NCBI GenBank assembly: GCA_021186555.1
Contig: JAJKFL010000042.1
Location: forward strand, 12,144,781 to 12,208,780
DNA length: 64,000 nt
DNA from: Reticulitermes speratus
Lineage: Eukaryota; Arthropoda; Insecta; Blattodea; Rhinotermitidae
Reading direction: 5' to 3'
In this document: piece by piece, positions 45,506-56,012 of the stretch
How the letters are laid out: the number at the start of each line of letters is the position of its first letter
How positions within the stretch are numbered: the stretch's first letter is position 1
Notes under the pieces: model-generated
The model's input: only the letters and a program-made list of their open reading frames with translations
What the model was told of the DNA's origin: nothing
The model's database searches: none
Position numbers and translations under genes: made by a program

Positions 45506-46160
45506 CAGGCCTGCTCAACCTCATATGCGGTGCGGGCAATTTAGAAAAATCTGGTCTTGATGCTGGCAACATGAAATTCAACACCAAAATGAAAAATAAA
45601 TGAGTATACGTATAATTACGTAACAATACATGTACACAATCACCGAAAAAGTTATTTTAATCCCGAAAAAGGAAATCGCTAATGCGCTAACAAAAAGGTT
45701 TTGTGATATTGTCACTTCGGACAGCGTCAGTATGGTAAGCTGTCTTTCACAGCTTGTCAAGAAACGGTGGAACGCCTTCAGAGTTCTATCTCGGCCTTAA
45801 CGCAGAAAGTTTTTTTTTAATGGCTCAACAGCCCCTAGGGAGCCTAGGCCGCCTCATTGTTCGAGGCTTCACGATCACACACATTAGACACACCACACTC
45901 GGTAGGACTCCTCTGGACGAGGGACCAGCTCGTCGCAGAGACCTCTACCTGACAACACACAACACTCACAAGAGACAGACATCCATGCCCCCGGCGGGTT
46001 TCGAACCCACAATCCCAGTAAGCGAGCGGCCGAAGATCCACGCCTTAGACCGCGCGGCCACTGAAGGGGTTAAAGGACCTATTGTCATTACAAAAGTCTC
46101 CGCGGGCAACATGTTCCCCGTGAGCTACGGGTTGGGCGACCTGCTAATGCGCCATACCAG
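45506..46160. mobile_element. Possible hAT-type non-autonomous element holding a SINE
   Basis: The left end CAGGCCTGCTCAACC and, inverted, the right end CAGGTCGCCCAACCC (about 46128-46142) are similar. CAGG...CAACC ends are common in hAT elements. A SINE-C lies inside. No clean 8-bp target duplication is found, so this is a weak call. Confidence 0.3.
45811..46066 (-). repeat. SINE-C copy
   Basis: Minus-strand tRNA-derived SINE. The head GCGCGGTCTAAGGCGTGG is followed by a B box GGGTTCGAAACCC (about 45997-46009), then CTGCGACGAGCTGGTCCC, and it ends in an A-run (T-run at 45811-45818 on the plus strand). The 150-codon plus-strand frame over it is a by-product. Confidence 0.85.
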
Positions 46161-46972
46161 GAAGACTTTTGGGTCACTGGATAAACCTCAGTGTTTTATT
46201 TGCTGATCTTGACACTTGGGTGTAGGAGAAAATTCCACGATTCTGAGTGGATAGGAGGTCTTGTCGTCTCCAGGGCCGATATGCACATAAAGAAGAAATT
46301 AAAAATTGCCGGATCGAATCCAGTAAATACATTTTTCTATACTACAACAAGATGTTTGTGTTCACAAGGACCCTACTAAAAACAATCACGGAACGTTAAA
46401 ATGAAGGATGACAGAGCAGGTCTGTGGGAATAATCTATATGGAAAGTTTTAAAATTGCGAGTAGGAAAAATAAGCAAGCATAATGAGCAGTTTTGAGGGT
46501 GTCGAGGCTTCATCGTTTTGAAATTTATTGTTACAAGAAAGTGTATATATTTCAGAAAGTCCTCTTCATCAACCCACACAAACAAGGAAATACAAGTCAC
46601 CACTTCTTTAACAAGACAAATCAATATACAAACGTGACAGGGTGGGAAAATCGTGGAAGAAAAAAGGGTGTTTGGAAGAGGGATGCACTGGGCATGAAGA
46701 ATGAGGTCAGCAGAAAAGAATGACATGGTTCACCGGATAGATCATAAATATAAGGTGTTCCGCGTCGTTTCTCAAGGTGACTGCATAAATATATTTTGCG
46801 TCATGAGTTATGGAATCTCAGCTGCTGTCGACATATCAAGCGAAACGTATTTCAAGTTTATACCCTAACAACAGGTGCATATTATTTTCAGCTTCTCTTA
46901 CTGTGTATCTCTCCCGGACCTAAAGGTAACTGGCGTTATTTTTTAAATGATCCATAAATGTGCATTGAGAAT
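46161..46972. other. No gene seen; weak tRNA-like SINE head
   Basis: At 46240-46330 an A-box-like stretch and GCCGGATCGAATCC (B-box-like) suggest a SINE head without a recognised body. The rest is unassigned; a 116-codon minus-strand frame at 46376-46726 has no known motif. Confidence 0.4.
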
Positions 46973-47139
46973 TTAGATATGATATCAAAACCAACATGTG
47001 CAGAGAAGTGTATGAAAATATATATTACACACCGTACCTGCTATCCGGCCACTCATATGGCCGAAACATGTAGTAGGTACGGTGTGTAATATACTTTCGT
47101 ACACCTACGTGCAATTTTTGGTTTTGATATTATATCTAA
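46973..47139 (+). mobile_element. Fold-back element with decayed hammerhead in the loop
   Basis: Inverted arms: 46973-47039 against 47073-47139, including GATATCAAAACC/GGTTTTGATAT and ACACACCGTACC/GGTACGGTGTGT. The centre reads CGGCC/GGCCG stem II, GAAACATGTA and a long stem I, but the first core is CTGCTAT instead of CTGANGA. It resembles the PLE-type motifs at 47.5 and 57.1 kb. Confidence 0.65.
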
Positions 47140-47509
47140 GTAGATTTAATTTTTCTTCGTGCGCATAAGTTGGTGTGTTCATAATTTTTACTACTGTTTG
47201 TAGAAAATTTGGCTTTGGTGTGTCTTGCAGTGGCATAACTGCATATCACGACTCACGAAATCGGACATGTGGTTCAACAGTTGAATTGGGTGAAAGAAAT
47301 ACAAACACAACAGTTTGAAATCGTTATGCTAAATCCCCCCTCCCAGCCATGAAGAAATTTATAGAAACAAGTTATAAAATCTCCGCAGAGTGAAACAATT
47401 CTACGGCTTTCGTGTCGTCATACGTGCATGCCATGGGAACTATGCTGCACTTGAGTGTATTAAAACCAGCTAATGCACAAGATTATTAACAGAAAAGGTG
47501 TATTTGTAA
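47140..47509. other. No gene seen
   Basis: Lies between two hammerhead sites. May include the 3' part of the minus-strand element at 47.5 kb. Confidence 0.4.
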
Positions 47510-47552
47510 CCCCTACATACGTTTCGGCAATCAAATTGCCATCCTCAGGGGG
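47510..47552 (-). ncRNA. Hammerhead ribozyme (PLE type), complete
   Basis: The cleanest motif in the window, minus strand. Stem I is CCCC (47549-47552) with GGGG (47510-47513). The core CTGAGGA is at 47542-47548, followed by an extra U. Stem II is GGCAAT/ATTGCC, six pairs, 3-base loop. GAAAC is at 47521-47525. Stem III is AC/GT around GTAT, and the cleavage triplet GTA is at 47514-47516. All strictly conserved hammerhead bases are present, apart from the inserted U shared by the other copies. In PLEs such ribozymes lie in the pseudo-LTRs and process the RNA. No ORF is seen nearby. Confidence 0.85.
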
Positions 47553-47969
47553 CGTTTATCAAAGAACCACAAGCATCTATGTCATCCAGATATAAGCACA
47601 CTCATGCCGCTCACAATATTAAAATGAATAGATGCATATAGCTATAAGACCAAATTTTAAGAGTAATAATATATTGTGACTGAATAAGTGATAATAAGCT
47701 AATATGCTAACACAGAGTCAAAATTATATACAAATATTTTTAAATGATTCAACCAAGAATTTTGAAACATATAATAGTGTTCTAAAAAACTATTTTTACT
47801 GGCTATTGGCCATGTATACAATCATATAGTACATCTACGTCGATTTCGTTGGTTTTAATGTACTCATGATAAAATGCATGATACATACAACATAGAAATG
47901 GTGCAATTTTTAACCTTATCATCACCACAGAAAACATGGAAAGTTTTTAAACAAAGTAGTCAGAAAGGC
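47553..47969. other. No gene seen
   Basis: AT-rich; nothing recognised. Confidence 0.45.
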
Positions 47970-48200
47970 ACATGGGTCTTCATGTAAAATGTCTGATATT
48001 TTTTGTCAGATTTTAAACAAAATTTTAATTTGTCGAAAATGTTTAGTAAGCATCTCCAACATCAATTTTCTTGAAAATCCTTTTGGTAGAATTCGGGATG
48101 TATTATGCCGCCAGGCTGACAGACAAGCGGACAGACATGATGAAGTTTATAGTAGCTTTCGCAACAGCTTTGCAAACGTGCCTAAAAATAATGACACCTC
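47970..48200 (+). repeat. Dispersed repeat Q, copy 2
   Basis: Aligns with copy 1: GGGTCTTCATGTAA, TTTTTTGTCAGATTTTAAAC, CTTGAAAATCC, GACAGACAAGCGGACAGAC, GATGAAG, ending GTGCCTAAAAAT. Overlapping 77- and 79-codon frames are not genes. Confidence 0.65.
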
Positions 48201-48522
48201 TCAGTATAGTGACAAGACATGACCATAATATGGCAGTTAACATAAATACTGAAAATAGAAATAACAATGAAAAACGTAAAATATGTCGTCACGTCTCAGA
48301 AGGAAGTTGAACTTTAGCGATATTACTTAACAAAATCGTTTATTTTACAGCCCACAATACCACAATTCCACAATCAACACTGTCTACAATACTTTTACAA
48401 CTATTATACAACTTTAAACACAGACTTTTAACAAGATTTTAACTTATAATATATAAGTTTTAATGTGCCGTCAGACTATTTAAAATCATGTGATTGAAGT
48501 TACGTTAGCTTTCAGCAAAAAA
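48201..48522. other. No gene seen
   Basis: AT-rich, with an ACTTATAATATATAAGT palindrome near 48443-48459. Confidence 0.4.
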
Positions 48523-48562
48523 CCCCCTGACGATGATCCTAGGATCGAAAAACGTGTAGGGG
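48523..48562 (+). ncRNA. Hammerhead ribozyme (PLE type), near-complete variant
   Basis: Stem I CCCC (48523-48526) pairs with GGGG (48559-48562). The core CTGACGA is at 48527-48533, followed by an extra T. Stem II GATCC/GGATC is a perfect 12-base palindrome (48535-48546) with almost no loop. GAAA is followed by two additional A before the C; GTA is at 48556-48558. The AA insert would disturb stem III pairing, so activity is uncertain. A weaker relative of the GATGATCC subtype is at 57.7 kb. Confidence 0.65.
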
Positions 48563-49299
48563 TATAATTTTAACAATTTTAACAATCATAATAAAGCTAC
48601 AATAAAAGTGGTTTTAGTTTGCATCAGTTGGTCTGAAACTTAATTTAATATGACGAAGATGCACGGTGCAAACAGTGTGAAATTTAGCGATGCTCTTTAT
48701 TGCACTAACTCTTTATAAAGCGGATAATGGTGTGGATTGTATAGAAATATCTTGCTTTAATGCATCCTTATTACAAACAGACCGCATTGTAGCCGGTTTC
48801 ATTTGTTAGATACACACACACGTCAGAACGGCTGTAATCACAGTTGTGCTCTCGCTAATGGCTGTGGACAGCACACAGTTTACTGTTTGTCGTGCTGGAC
48901 ATAGCGATTACACGTGTCACTGTAGATCTCTCTAAACCTAGGCTTAAAACAAGAGCATTGAGACCCACCCACACGCCCATTCAGTTAACCCTTAAAAGAC
49001 ACTGCAATTTAAATTCCAACTACTGTCCAGGAAGGAGGGGTTTAGAATGTATACTACCCTTAAATGCATTTACGACTTACGGTGCACCGATGCCGGCAGT
49101 ACGTGAAGAACTAAATGTCTGTACAGTGCACCGAGGCCTTCATTTCTTGGGTAATATCGGTTTCTCTGTCTGACCAATACAAAAGCCACATGGAATGAAG
49201 GTATTCCGTATGTCTTAAAGACGTGATTCTATTTCAGAGGATACCATTTACTTAACAGCTGTAAGTTCTTTGCTCTATTTACTTGGACCTGAGACTATG
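48563..49299. other. No gene seen
   Basis: A 93-codon plus-strand frame (48892-49173) has no known motif. Otherwise unassigned. Confidence 0.45.
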
Positions 49300-49462
49300 T
49301 TACATAAGCGTGGAAGCTCCGTTTCTATCCCAGGTCAGCCATGTGGGATGCGTGGTAGTAAATGTGGTAATGGGAGAGGTTTCTCTCCGAATGCATCGGT
49401 TTTCCCTGTGATTGTCATTCTACCATTGATCCATATTTATTTACCAGTCACTGGCGCTATAG
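49300..49462 (+). repeat. SINE-B copy, diverged, head half
   Basis: Plus-strand match to the head half of SINE-B: CAGCCATGTGGGATGCGTGG, GGTAATGGGAGAGGTTTCTC and ATGCATCGGTTTTCCCTG. It ends at the same truncation point as 39.6 and 62.9 kb. Confidence 0.65.
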
Positions 49463-49933
49463 AAAATTAACAATTGACAGTATTATTAAAAGATAGAGTT
49501 ACAAAAACTCTTTACATAAGTCTGGATTTAAAGACAATAAAAACTTTTACGTGGAAGTGACTCTACTGAAACACGTAATATATTATTTTGAATATTGAAT
49601 TTTGATATTGAATAATACTTGATAATATAGTGCATTTGTTGGTTTTTTGAAATTGTGAATTAAACCCGTAATTCAAAAACTTAAAATAAAGACATAATCG
49701 GTCTATGTACAAATACTTTGCAGACTTCTTTTCCTTAATTTTCGCTAGCAATCTGCACCAACTTTTGATGTTACGGATCTTGAGAAAGGGAAATATTAGG
49801 TTTCAAACTGCAAAATTGCAGACAAACAAGACTTAAGGTTAGATTTATCTATGCGATATTTAAGGTTTTTACAGCTTTGTTTACGAAGTTTCAAGTCTTT
49901 CTGCACGTTTAGCTGTGTGTATTGGTACATAGT
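49463..49933. other. No gene seen
   Basis: AT-rich; possible tail of the minus-strand hammerhead element at 49.9 kb. Confidence 0.4.
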
Positions 49934-49972
49934 TACCAGTGTTTCGAATGAGTTTATTACATCCATCTTCAG
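49934..49972 (-). ncRNA. Hammerhead-like motif with intact core
   Basis: Minus strand: CTGAAGA (49966-49972), extra U, stem II GGATG/CATTC (five pairs with one G-U, 9-base loop), GAAAC (49941-49945), ACTG loop and GTA (49934-49936). Stems II and III and all core bases are there, but the flanks do not form a convincing stem I. Confidence 0.6.
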
Positions 49973-52856
49973 GATAGGTTTACGCTTTCGTATAATTGAA
50001 GATTAAATCTTCATTGACTGACCTATATTACGTGTTAAAGTTTACTCCGCAACATATGCCGAAGGAAATGAGCAGTCACATCCTACTTCCCAAAGTATCA
50101 TGAAATATCACTTAACACGAATGAATCCTGGATTTTAAGGAAGATCATGGGATTGTCACGTTATAACTAACACATTTCAAACAATCATCAATGTCGAAGG
50201 ACACTAAGAGTACAAAGGGGTGAAAATGATAACTGACGGTGAAAATTCTCCGAAAAGAAAACAGCTTGGTGCGAAAGAAAAGAGAGCAAAAGTTGGTGAA
50301 AGACTGTCGAATATGGGATAAAGGAATAACAGACGGCAAACAGAATGCTAAGCTGTTGGAGAGCCTCCCACCATACATCACTCACCGGAAGTGTCTGCAC
50401 CAGTCTCCCAGCAACAGGCAGACATACACACGGTGATCAATTTCGACATATGCGTTACCACTGCATTTCCACTTCTTCAAGTTTTTTGACGCCGTAAGAT
50501 CACATCTGATCCTTCTAATGTCAGAGTTCACATTAATAGTGTTTCGAGAAAGAAATCTGACAGAGCTGGTATCAAAACTCTTATGAAGTTAAAAACTGAA
50601 TATACCATCTTCTGGTAAGGTAACTTCTTCAGAAATTAAAATGTCGCAAATTTAAGCCGAGTTTCGGAATTTCATTTCGATCTTTCTCAAAATGTGGATT
50701 CTTACTCGATAATGGACGCAAGACTGCCAACAAACGTGCAATGTGGTGTTGCCTTATGGGGGTATCAAAACAACCTCAAGAAGCGTAAAAATAATACAGC
50801 ATGATATTGATAATTAAATTATTAATGTTAGGCTGTATTATTGTTACGTGTTGTATTACGTCACTGTTATCACTAGAAGTCCTCCCTTTTTAACACTTTC
50901 CTTTAGAAACTGAATAAAAACACGGGGGTTTTGGCTTTCTGTATAAATTATTGTGATAGATTAAAAGACTGGATAAAAAAGCATTTATTTATTCTAAGAG
51001 GTTGCATGACCTGCTTATACATTTCGAATGACAGAAAATAATTTGGAAAACTACTAATGAGAGCAAAATAAAAAATTAACTGAAGAATTATTTTGCGTCG
51101 GATGTTAAGAAGATACATTTTGAAGATGAAAATTAAATGAAAAATTTTGCACTTATATTTTTAAATGTTCTAATTTGTAGTATTTGATTCGTTTTATTGT
51201 ATATTAGCCTCTTCATAATCGGATAAATCCGATGGCCGCTATTTGCAAAGATGAGATGAGTTTATCAACAAGTAGGTAGGTTCGTAGACAGAGGAAAAGA
51301 GAGAAATGAGTTAGCCTGTTTGTCACTTTAGGTTAAAATTACATGCTATATCCGCATAACAATCTAATAGGTTCCTGGACGACTGTCGCAAAGCGAACCA
51401 TCATATCTTTCTTACACACGAGATGTCATAAATTGGAGTTTTCTTCCTGGAAAGCCATATCATACCATCGGAATATCAAATGATCACGTCAATAAAATAA
51501 AAGGAAATAAAAGAAAATTACTATATATATGGTTTTACAAATATTTATTTAGTGGCAACAAACACACACACACACGCACACACACACGAACAAAGCACAT
51601 AAAATATATTTGAAAATTAGTAAAGCCATGTGACGAAAAAAGAAACGGCATTCATAAAGTTTTTTTCATTTGCAATACTTTATGAGAGAGTTTTTTGCAG
51701 AAGAAATCCCCACGGAAAGAATGACGGATCGTGTGACTCGTAAAAATCAATTTAATCTTATTACAAGAGTACGTTGTGGACTAAATTGGGGGGGAGAAGT
51801 CGGTTGTTAGTTGAGGGTTTCAATGGAAATTGTTGTCTATTGTCGTCTTGTATTGGTGGAACTTCCTGTGTGTGCTCTTCGTATATACGTGTTTTGCTCC
51901 TTATACAGGGGGTGGTTGTTTAACATGAACGTCGCCATAGCGGTTTGGTGAGGGGAGGGGGTGACATTTGTGTAGTCGTAAGTCGGAGATCTATTTTACT
52001 GATTTTTTAATTTCCTTATTTGGCAATATTGCATTATAATTTTACTATGAAATTATGTGTATTTTAGACTTACTTTTAACGCTACTGTGTAGACGGCCCC
52101 AAAGAGATTTTAATTTCACTTTAGTCATTCGTGTGTTACGTGATCATTTTACTGCTCATTTAGTGACATTTACACTCAGTCCCTTGCTCACTCAGGGTCG
52201 CTGTATTTCGGAAGATCTTCTGTACACATACTGTAGAACGAACCCTTAGACAGAACACGTTAGCAGTCACAAGAAATGCCACATGCAGGAGAATTTGATT
52301 GATGGATAATGTCAAGTTAAAATCATGTTGGCAGAGCGAATGACAGAGGATTAGTCAATACTGGCACTTCAAATATTTGGGATTTATATGGCCAATGATG
52401 AAGGAAAGCAAAATGTTATTCTTCAATGGCCACAGGAATTTAAACACACTCTGAAAGGAAAATAAAGCTTGAAGAGACGTTGCGTGCAAAAACAGAAGAT
52501 AGTGTACAAATCTAAGAATAAATCAAAATTCTAGTGTGTTTTTGTCTGTCGTCTACGAGAAGATATAGGTACTATTCTGATATTTCACGAAAAACCTTAG
52601 GAGTAATAAATTGGGAATTTTGATGTTATCTACAAACTTATCTGGAACACATTTTTGTCCCCTTAAATATTAAGATATTTCGGCTGAAAGTTTCCACAGA
52701 AACTCGCATAGGATTCCATATAAATTTCTTATTATTTTCCCTATTTTACCTAAACTTTAATGATAAGAAAATTTTATTACAAAGATGTTTCAAAAACCTA
52801 GGTACCAAACACTCTGATGCAGAAAACTTTATTTTGACTTTGCTGTATAAATATCA
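49973..52856. other. No gene seen; AC repeat
   Basis: About 2.9 kb. Holds the AC microsatellite at 51562-51588. Frames at 50145-50436 and 52055-52249 are unrecognised. Confidence 0.5.
51562..51588. repeat. (AC)n microsatellite
   Basis: AC run with one CG interruption. Confidence 0.9.
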
Positions 52857-53203
52857 GGTTGACCAGTCGTGTAGGAAATGAAGTATTACAAGAGGGGATG
52901 TGGAAAGACACATCTACATACAATGAAACGAAGGAAGACTACTGGATTGGTCACATCTTGCGTAGAAACTGCCTTCGAAAACAAGTTTATGAAAGAAAGA
53001 GAAGGAGAGGTGGAAGGGAAGCGAAAAGGAAGAAGAAGACGTAAACAGCTACTGGATGACCTTAAGGAAAAGAGAATGTACTCGAACTTGAAAGAGGAAG
53101 CACTAGATCGCAAACTGTCGAGAACTATGAGACTATGGACCTGTCGGAAGACAGACTGCAGGATGATGATTATGATAATAATAATTATTATTATTATTAT
53201 TAT
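52857..53203 (+). pseudogene. LINE-1: 3' end with frameshifts and an ATT tail
   Basis: Same family as 32.5 and 33.5 kb. One frame gives TSRVGNEVLQE and WIGHILRRNCL; the neighbouring frame gives RRRRKQLLDDLKEKR and LKEEALDRKL. At least two frameshifts separate them. After the ORF end, ACAGACTGCAGGATGATGAT leads into a TAA/TTA repeat (53175-53202). This microsatellite-like 3' end is the expected terminus of a target-primed LINE insertion. Confidence 0.7.
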
Positions 53204-53237
53204 GTATACGTGGCACATGATTAGTAGTTAGTATATT

Positions 53238-53445
53238 TTAGACTTCCGCGTAATAACCACTGACATTTAACCTTGGCATTAAGTTTTTTATACCGGCATA
53301 GAAGAAATCATTTTCAAATATCTGTAGCCAGGAGATGACAGCTTACTTCACTTCAGCATCTGTTGCAAATCGCTTGCCAGCCAGGTGCTTCTTAAAGGGT
53401 CCAAAGAGATGGAAATCACTGATCACCCTACTGTCAACCGGACTT
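53238..53445 (-). pseudogene. Dead mariner transposase, C-terminal end
   Basis: The minus strand encodes the end of a mariner-family transposase, the DDE/D enzyme that cuts and pastes the element at TA sites. Clear pieces: SDFHLFGPFKKHLAGKRF, then ATDAEVK, an in-frame stop, AVISWLQ, DFFYAGIKNLMPR, and LNVSGYYAEV before a TAA at 53238-53240. Family members usually have four more residues between the P-R and L-N of the last block, so 12 bases seem deleted. Upstream (53400-53445) the sequence that should hold the catalytic SPDLAPSD region is scrambled. One stop, one deletion and lack of the N-terminal DNA-binding half make it a relic. No terminal inverted repeat was located. Confidence 0.8.
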
Positions 53446-55119
53446 GACTGATTACAGCGCTACGACTGCAAGTTTATGGACCACACTCCCTACAATCCCG
53501 ATCTCTAGCTCTGTTGTTTTCTTTCCTTTGGGTATGTATATATATATTATCAGGGGTTGACTAAATTTACTAAACGTATGTGCTTCGGTTTAACCTCTTT
53601 ACCTATTTCGGAAGTAAAGGCAGGTTGAATGGCATGATCTTTTGCCTATTCACGTAGGACTAGCTCATTCTTAAACAATTCACAAGGCTTCATAGAATCT
53701 AGTATGAATATGAATACAAACTTTAAAGACTAACTCATATTTTTAAATATTAATTTTCTACAAATAATAAAGGCAACCTGACTGTTACATCATCTGCTCT
53801 AATTTTAGCGACACAATCGAAATGTAATAAACGATGAATACATATAATGGCGTAAAAGTCTGAAAAATATTTTCAATATGGTTTTAGCTTCAGGTTGAGT
53901 GGCTATAAATAAATGAGCTAAAAAATAATGAGAGTACCTAAAAATTTTGCATTATACAGGTTTTATGTACTAACAATTATACATATGGCTACAGCTGGTA
54001 ATTATGTCTAAGGAACCTAACACCAATCTGCTTTATATGCATAGATACTGATCAGTTAAATTAATACTATAATAATTAATTTAGAGTTCTTTATGATATA
54101 ATCCAAATTTGAGGTACTTTCAGGAAAGTATGGCTCATTAGCTTTTCCCAGATTTTCTTGTTTTTATTATTTTATTTTCTTCTTTTAAAGGAAGGAAAAG
54201 TACTACTATACACATCATTTGGAAAGTATTCTCCCTCGTCCCACGTGACGAGGTAATTATAAGCAACAGACAGGGACAGACTTACATATCCGTGACAGTA
54301 CATCTGTTGGAGCAAATTGCATGTGCTGCTCAATAGTGTTTTGGTGTATCATGCCTGAAAAAATTTTTAGTTGAGTGGAGACTTCGATACTCAACTGAAA
54401 CATGCTTAATGGGTAATTATCCGAAAGTTAGAACGAAAATTACATATTTTTAATTTTCAGCACATCTGAATTCCAGAAAATTGATTAAACATGTTACAAT
54501 TTTAAAGATATAACACGTTAGCAAAATTTTAAAAAAGTCTTTAATATAATTAAGGCGACTTGTATTGTAAACACCTTCATCTAAATTACTTGTAAGAGTT
54601 AGAATCTTTCAAATGCCAAGACGCACATAAAATAGTGTTCATTCCGGACAGGAATAAACTTAATATTTTAAATTAGTGGCCTTTAATTCATAGTTATTTA
54701 TTGTGTTGTGTCGCTTTCGTGCAGCCTCTGCCTCGATTCTAAGACACCAATTAAGTTGCAGAACTCTGCTGTATCTTAGACAATAATATACTTTTTCCAA
54801 AGTACGCCTGTCATAAATCATATGACGGACGTCCTTACTGATAAAACGTGACACACTCCTAGAGATTTGTTTGAATTAACTGGTCGTTACAAATAAGTGA
54901 CAGGATTTCAAGGGCCACACACCTGGAATTTTTTTTTGCTGGAAAACAGAGAATCTTTTCTTAACTATATAAAGGATATTCTTAATTGGTTCATAAAATG
55001 TGTAATTTAAGTTCACATCACAGAATTAATCTTCTAAGTGGAGGAGCTTTGTTCATATTAGCTTCATTAAAACGTCGTGAGAACTACCGTAACGAAAGTA
55101 GTAACGACATAAAGTATGT
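53446..55119. other. No gene seen
   Basis: AT-rich. The first part may be older mariner sequence beyond recognition. Confidence 0.45.
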
Positions 55120-55247
55120 GATATTATGGGTTGTGATACCGTGTAGTCTGGTAGATAAATAGGGCTTCCAGTCTGAAAAATGTTGGCAGTATAAAACATT
55201 TGTAAAACTCTGCCAGACACTACGGTGTCATATCAAATAAGCTCACA
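55120..55247. mobile_element. Fold-back element FB7 of the hammerhead-box class, core lost
   Basis: The left box GTGATACCGTGTAGTCTGG and the right box CCAGACACTACGGTGTCATA are inverted copies. The interior pairs ATGTT/AACAT, and a CTGAAAA where CTGANGA is expected suggests a destroyed ribozyme. Confidence 0.55.
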
Positions 55248-55845
55248 ACCTAAACCACTCAGCTGTCAGATCTTCTGGATTACAGAATCACGCAATAGTA
55301 GGTCTTTGATTTAAGGCTATAGAAACTCCCCGACTTAATCAAAAGTCACCTTGCAGAAGCTCAGGCAAAAGTCTAAATTTGGGCAAGTCGAAATTATCAG
55401 GATGACCAAATATTTATGTATATACTAGGGACTTCATTTCGAATCCAGACTCCAACACACTGGAACCTGATCCACCGCAGCGTGTCTGCACCGTAACCTG
55501 CGTTATCTCCCAGCAGTATTCTTCTGCCACTTTACCTCATTGCGCTTTCATTCCCGCAAGGAAAATTTAGGCGCGCATAAAATAAATTGTTACATTTATT
55601 TTTTATTATTTTTTAAAAATTACATAAATTGAAATTGCGTAAGTAGGAAAATGTCTGTATATCCATATGACTGTAAAATAGATAATGCATCAAAAAAATC
55701 TAACATCTAGGTAACAAAAATAACTCAAACACAAAGAGGTAGTATATCAGAGTAAAAGTTGCAACAGTGTCGGTGTTGAGAACAGACAGGAATTGGGAGT
55801 TCACTTTTAAGACTACAACGATGTAAATAGGATGGCTGTCACGCA
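55248..55845. other. No gene seen
   Basis: AT-rich; nothing recognised. Confidence 0.45.
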
Positions 55846-56012
55846 AGGTTTGAAGTTTCCACAGCGTTGATATTGTGGATTCTGCTCTTCTGTGATGTTA
55901 CGCTGTGGAGAGGCTTTGAGAGATCCCGACATTTCGAAGACCTTACTTTCCTTCGAAACTCTGAGATCTGTTAACCCGGACACATAGCTTGACATCACAG
56001 AAGGCCAGAATC
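55846..56012. mobile_element. Fold-back element FB8 of the hammerhead-box class
   Basis: Leader (TTTCCACAGCGTTGATATTG), left box TCTTCTGTGATGTTACGC, an inner hairpin around CTTCGAA on both sides, and an inverted right box TGACATCACAGAAGGCC. The ribozyme core is unrecognisable except for GAAATGTCGG on the minus strand. Confidence 0.6.

Noticed and set aside
45754..46206. 150-codon frame, the longest in the window
   Set aside because: It is the antisense of SINE-C.
50580..50630. CTGAAGAAG on the minus strand near 50.6 kb as another hammerhead
   Set aside because: No GAAAC or GTA in the right order; the match is to the first half only.
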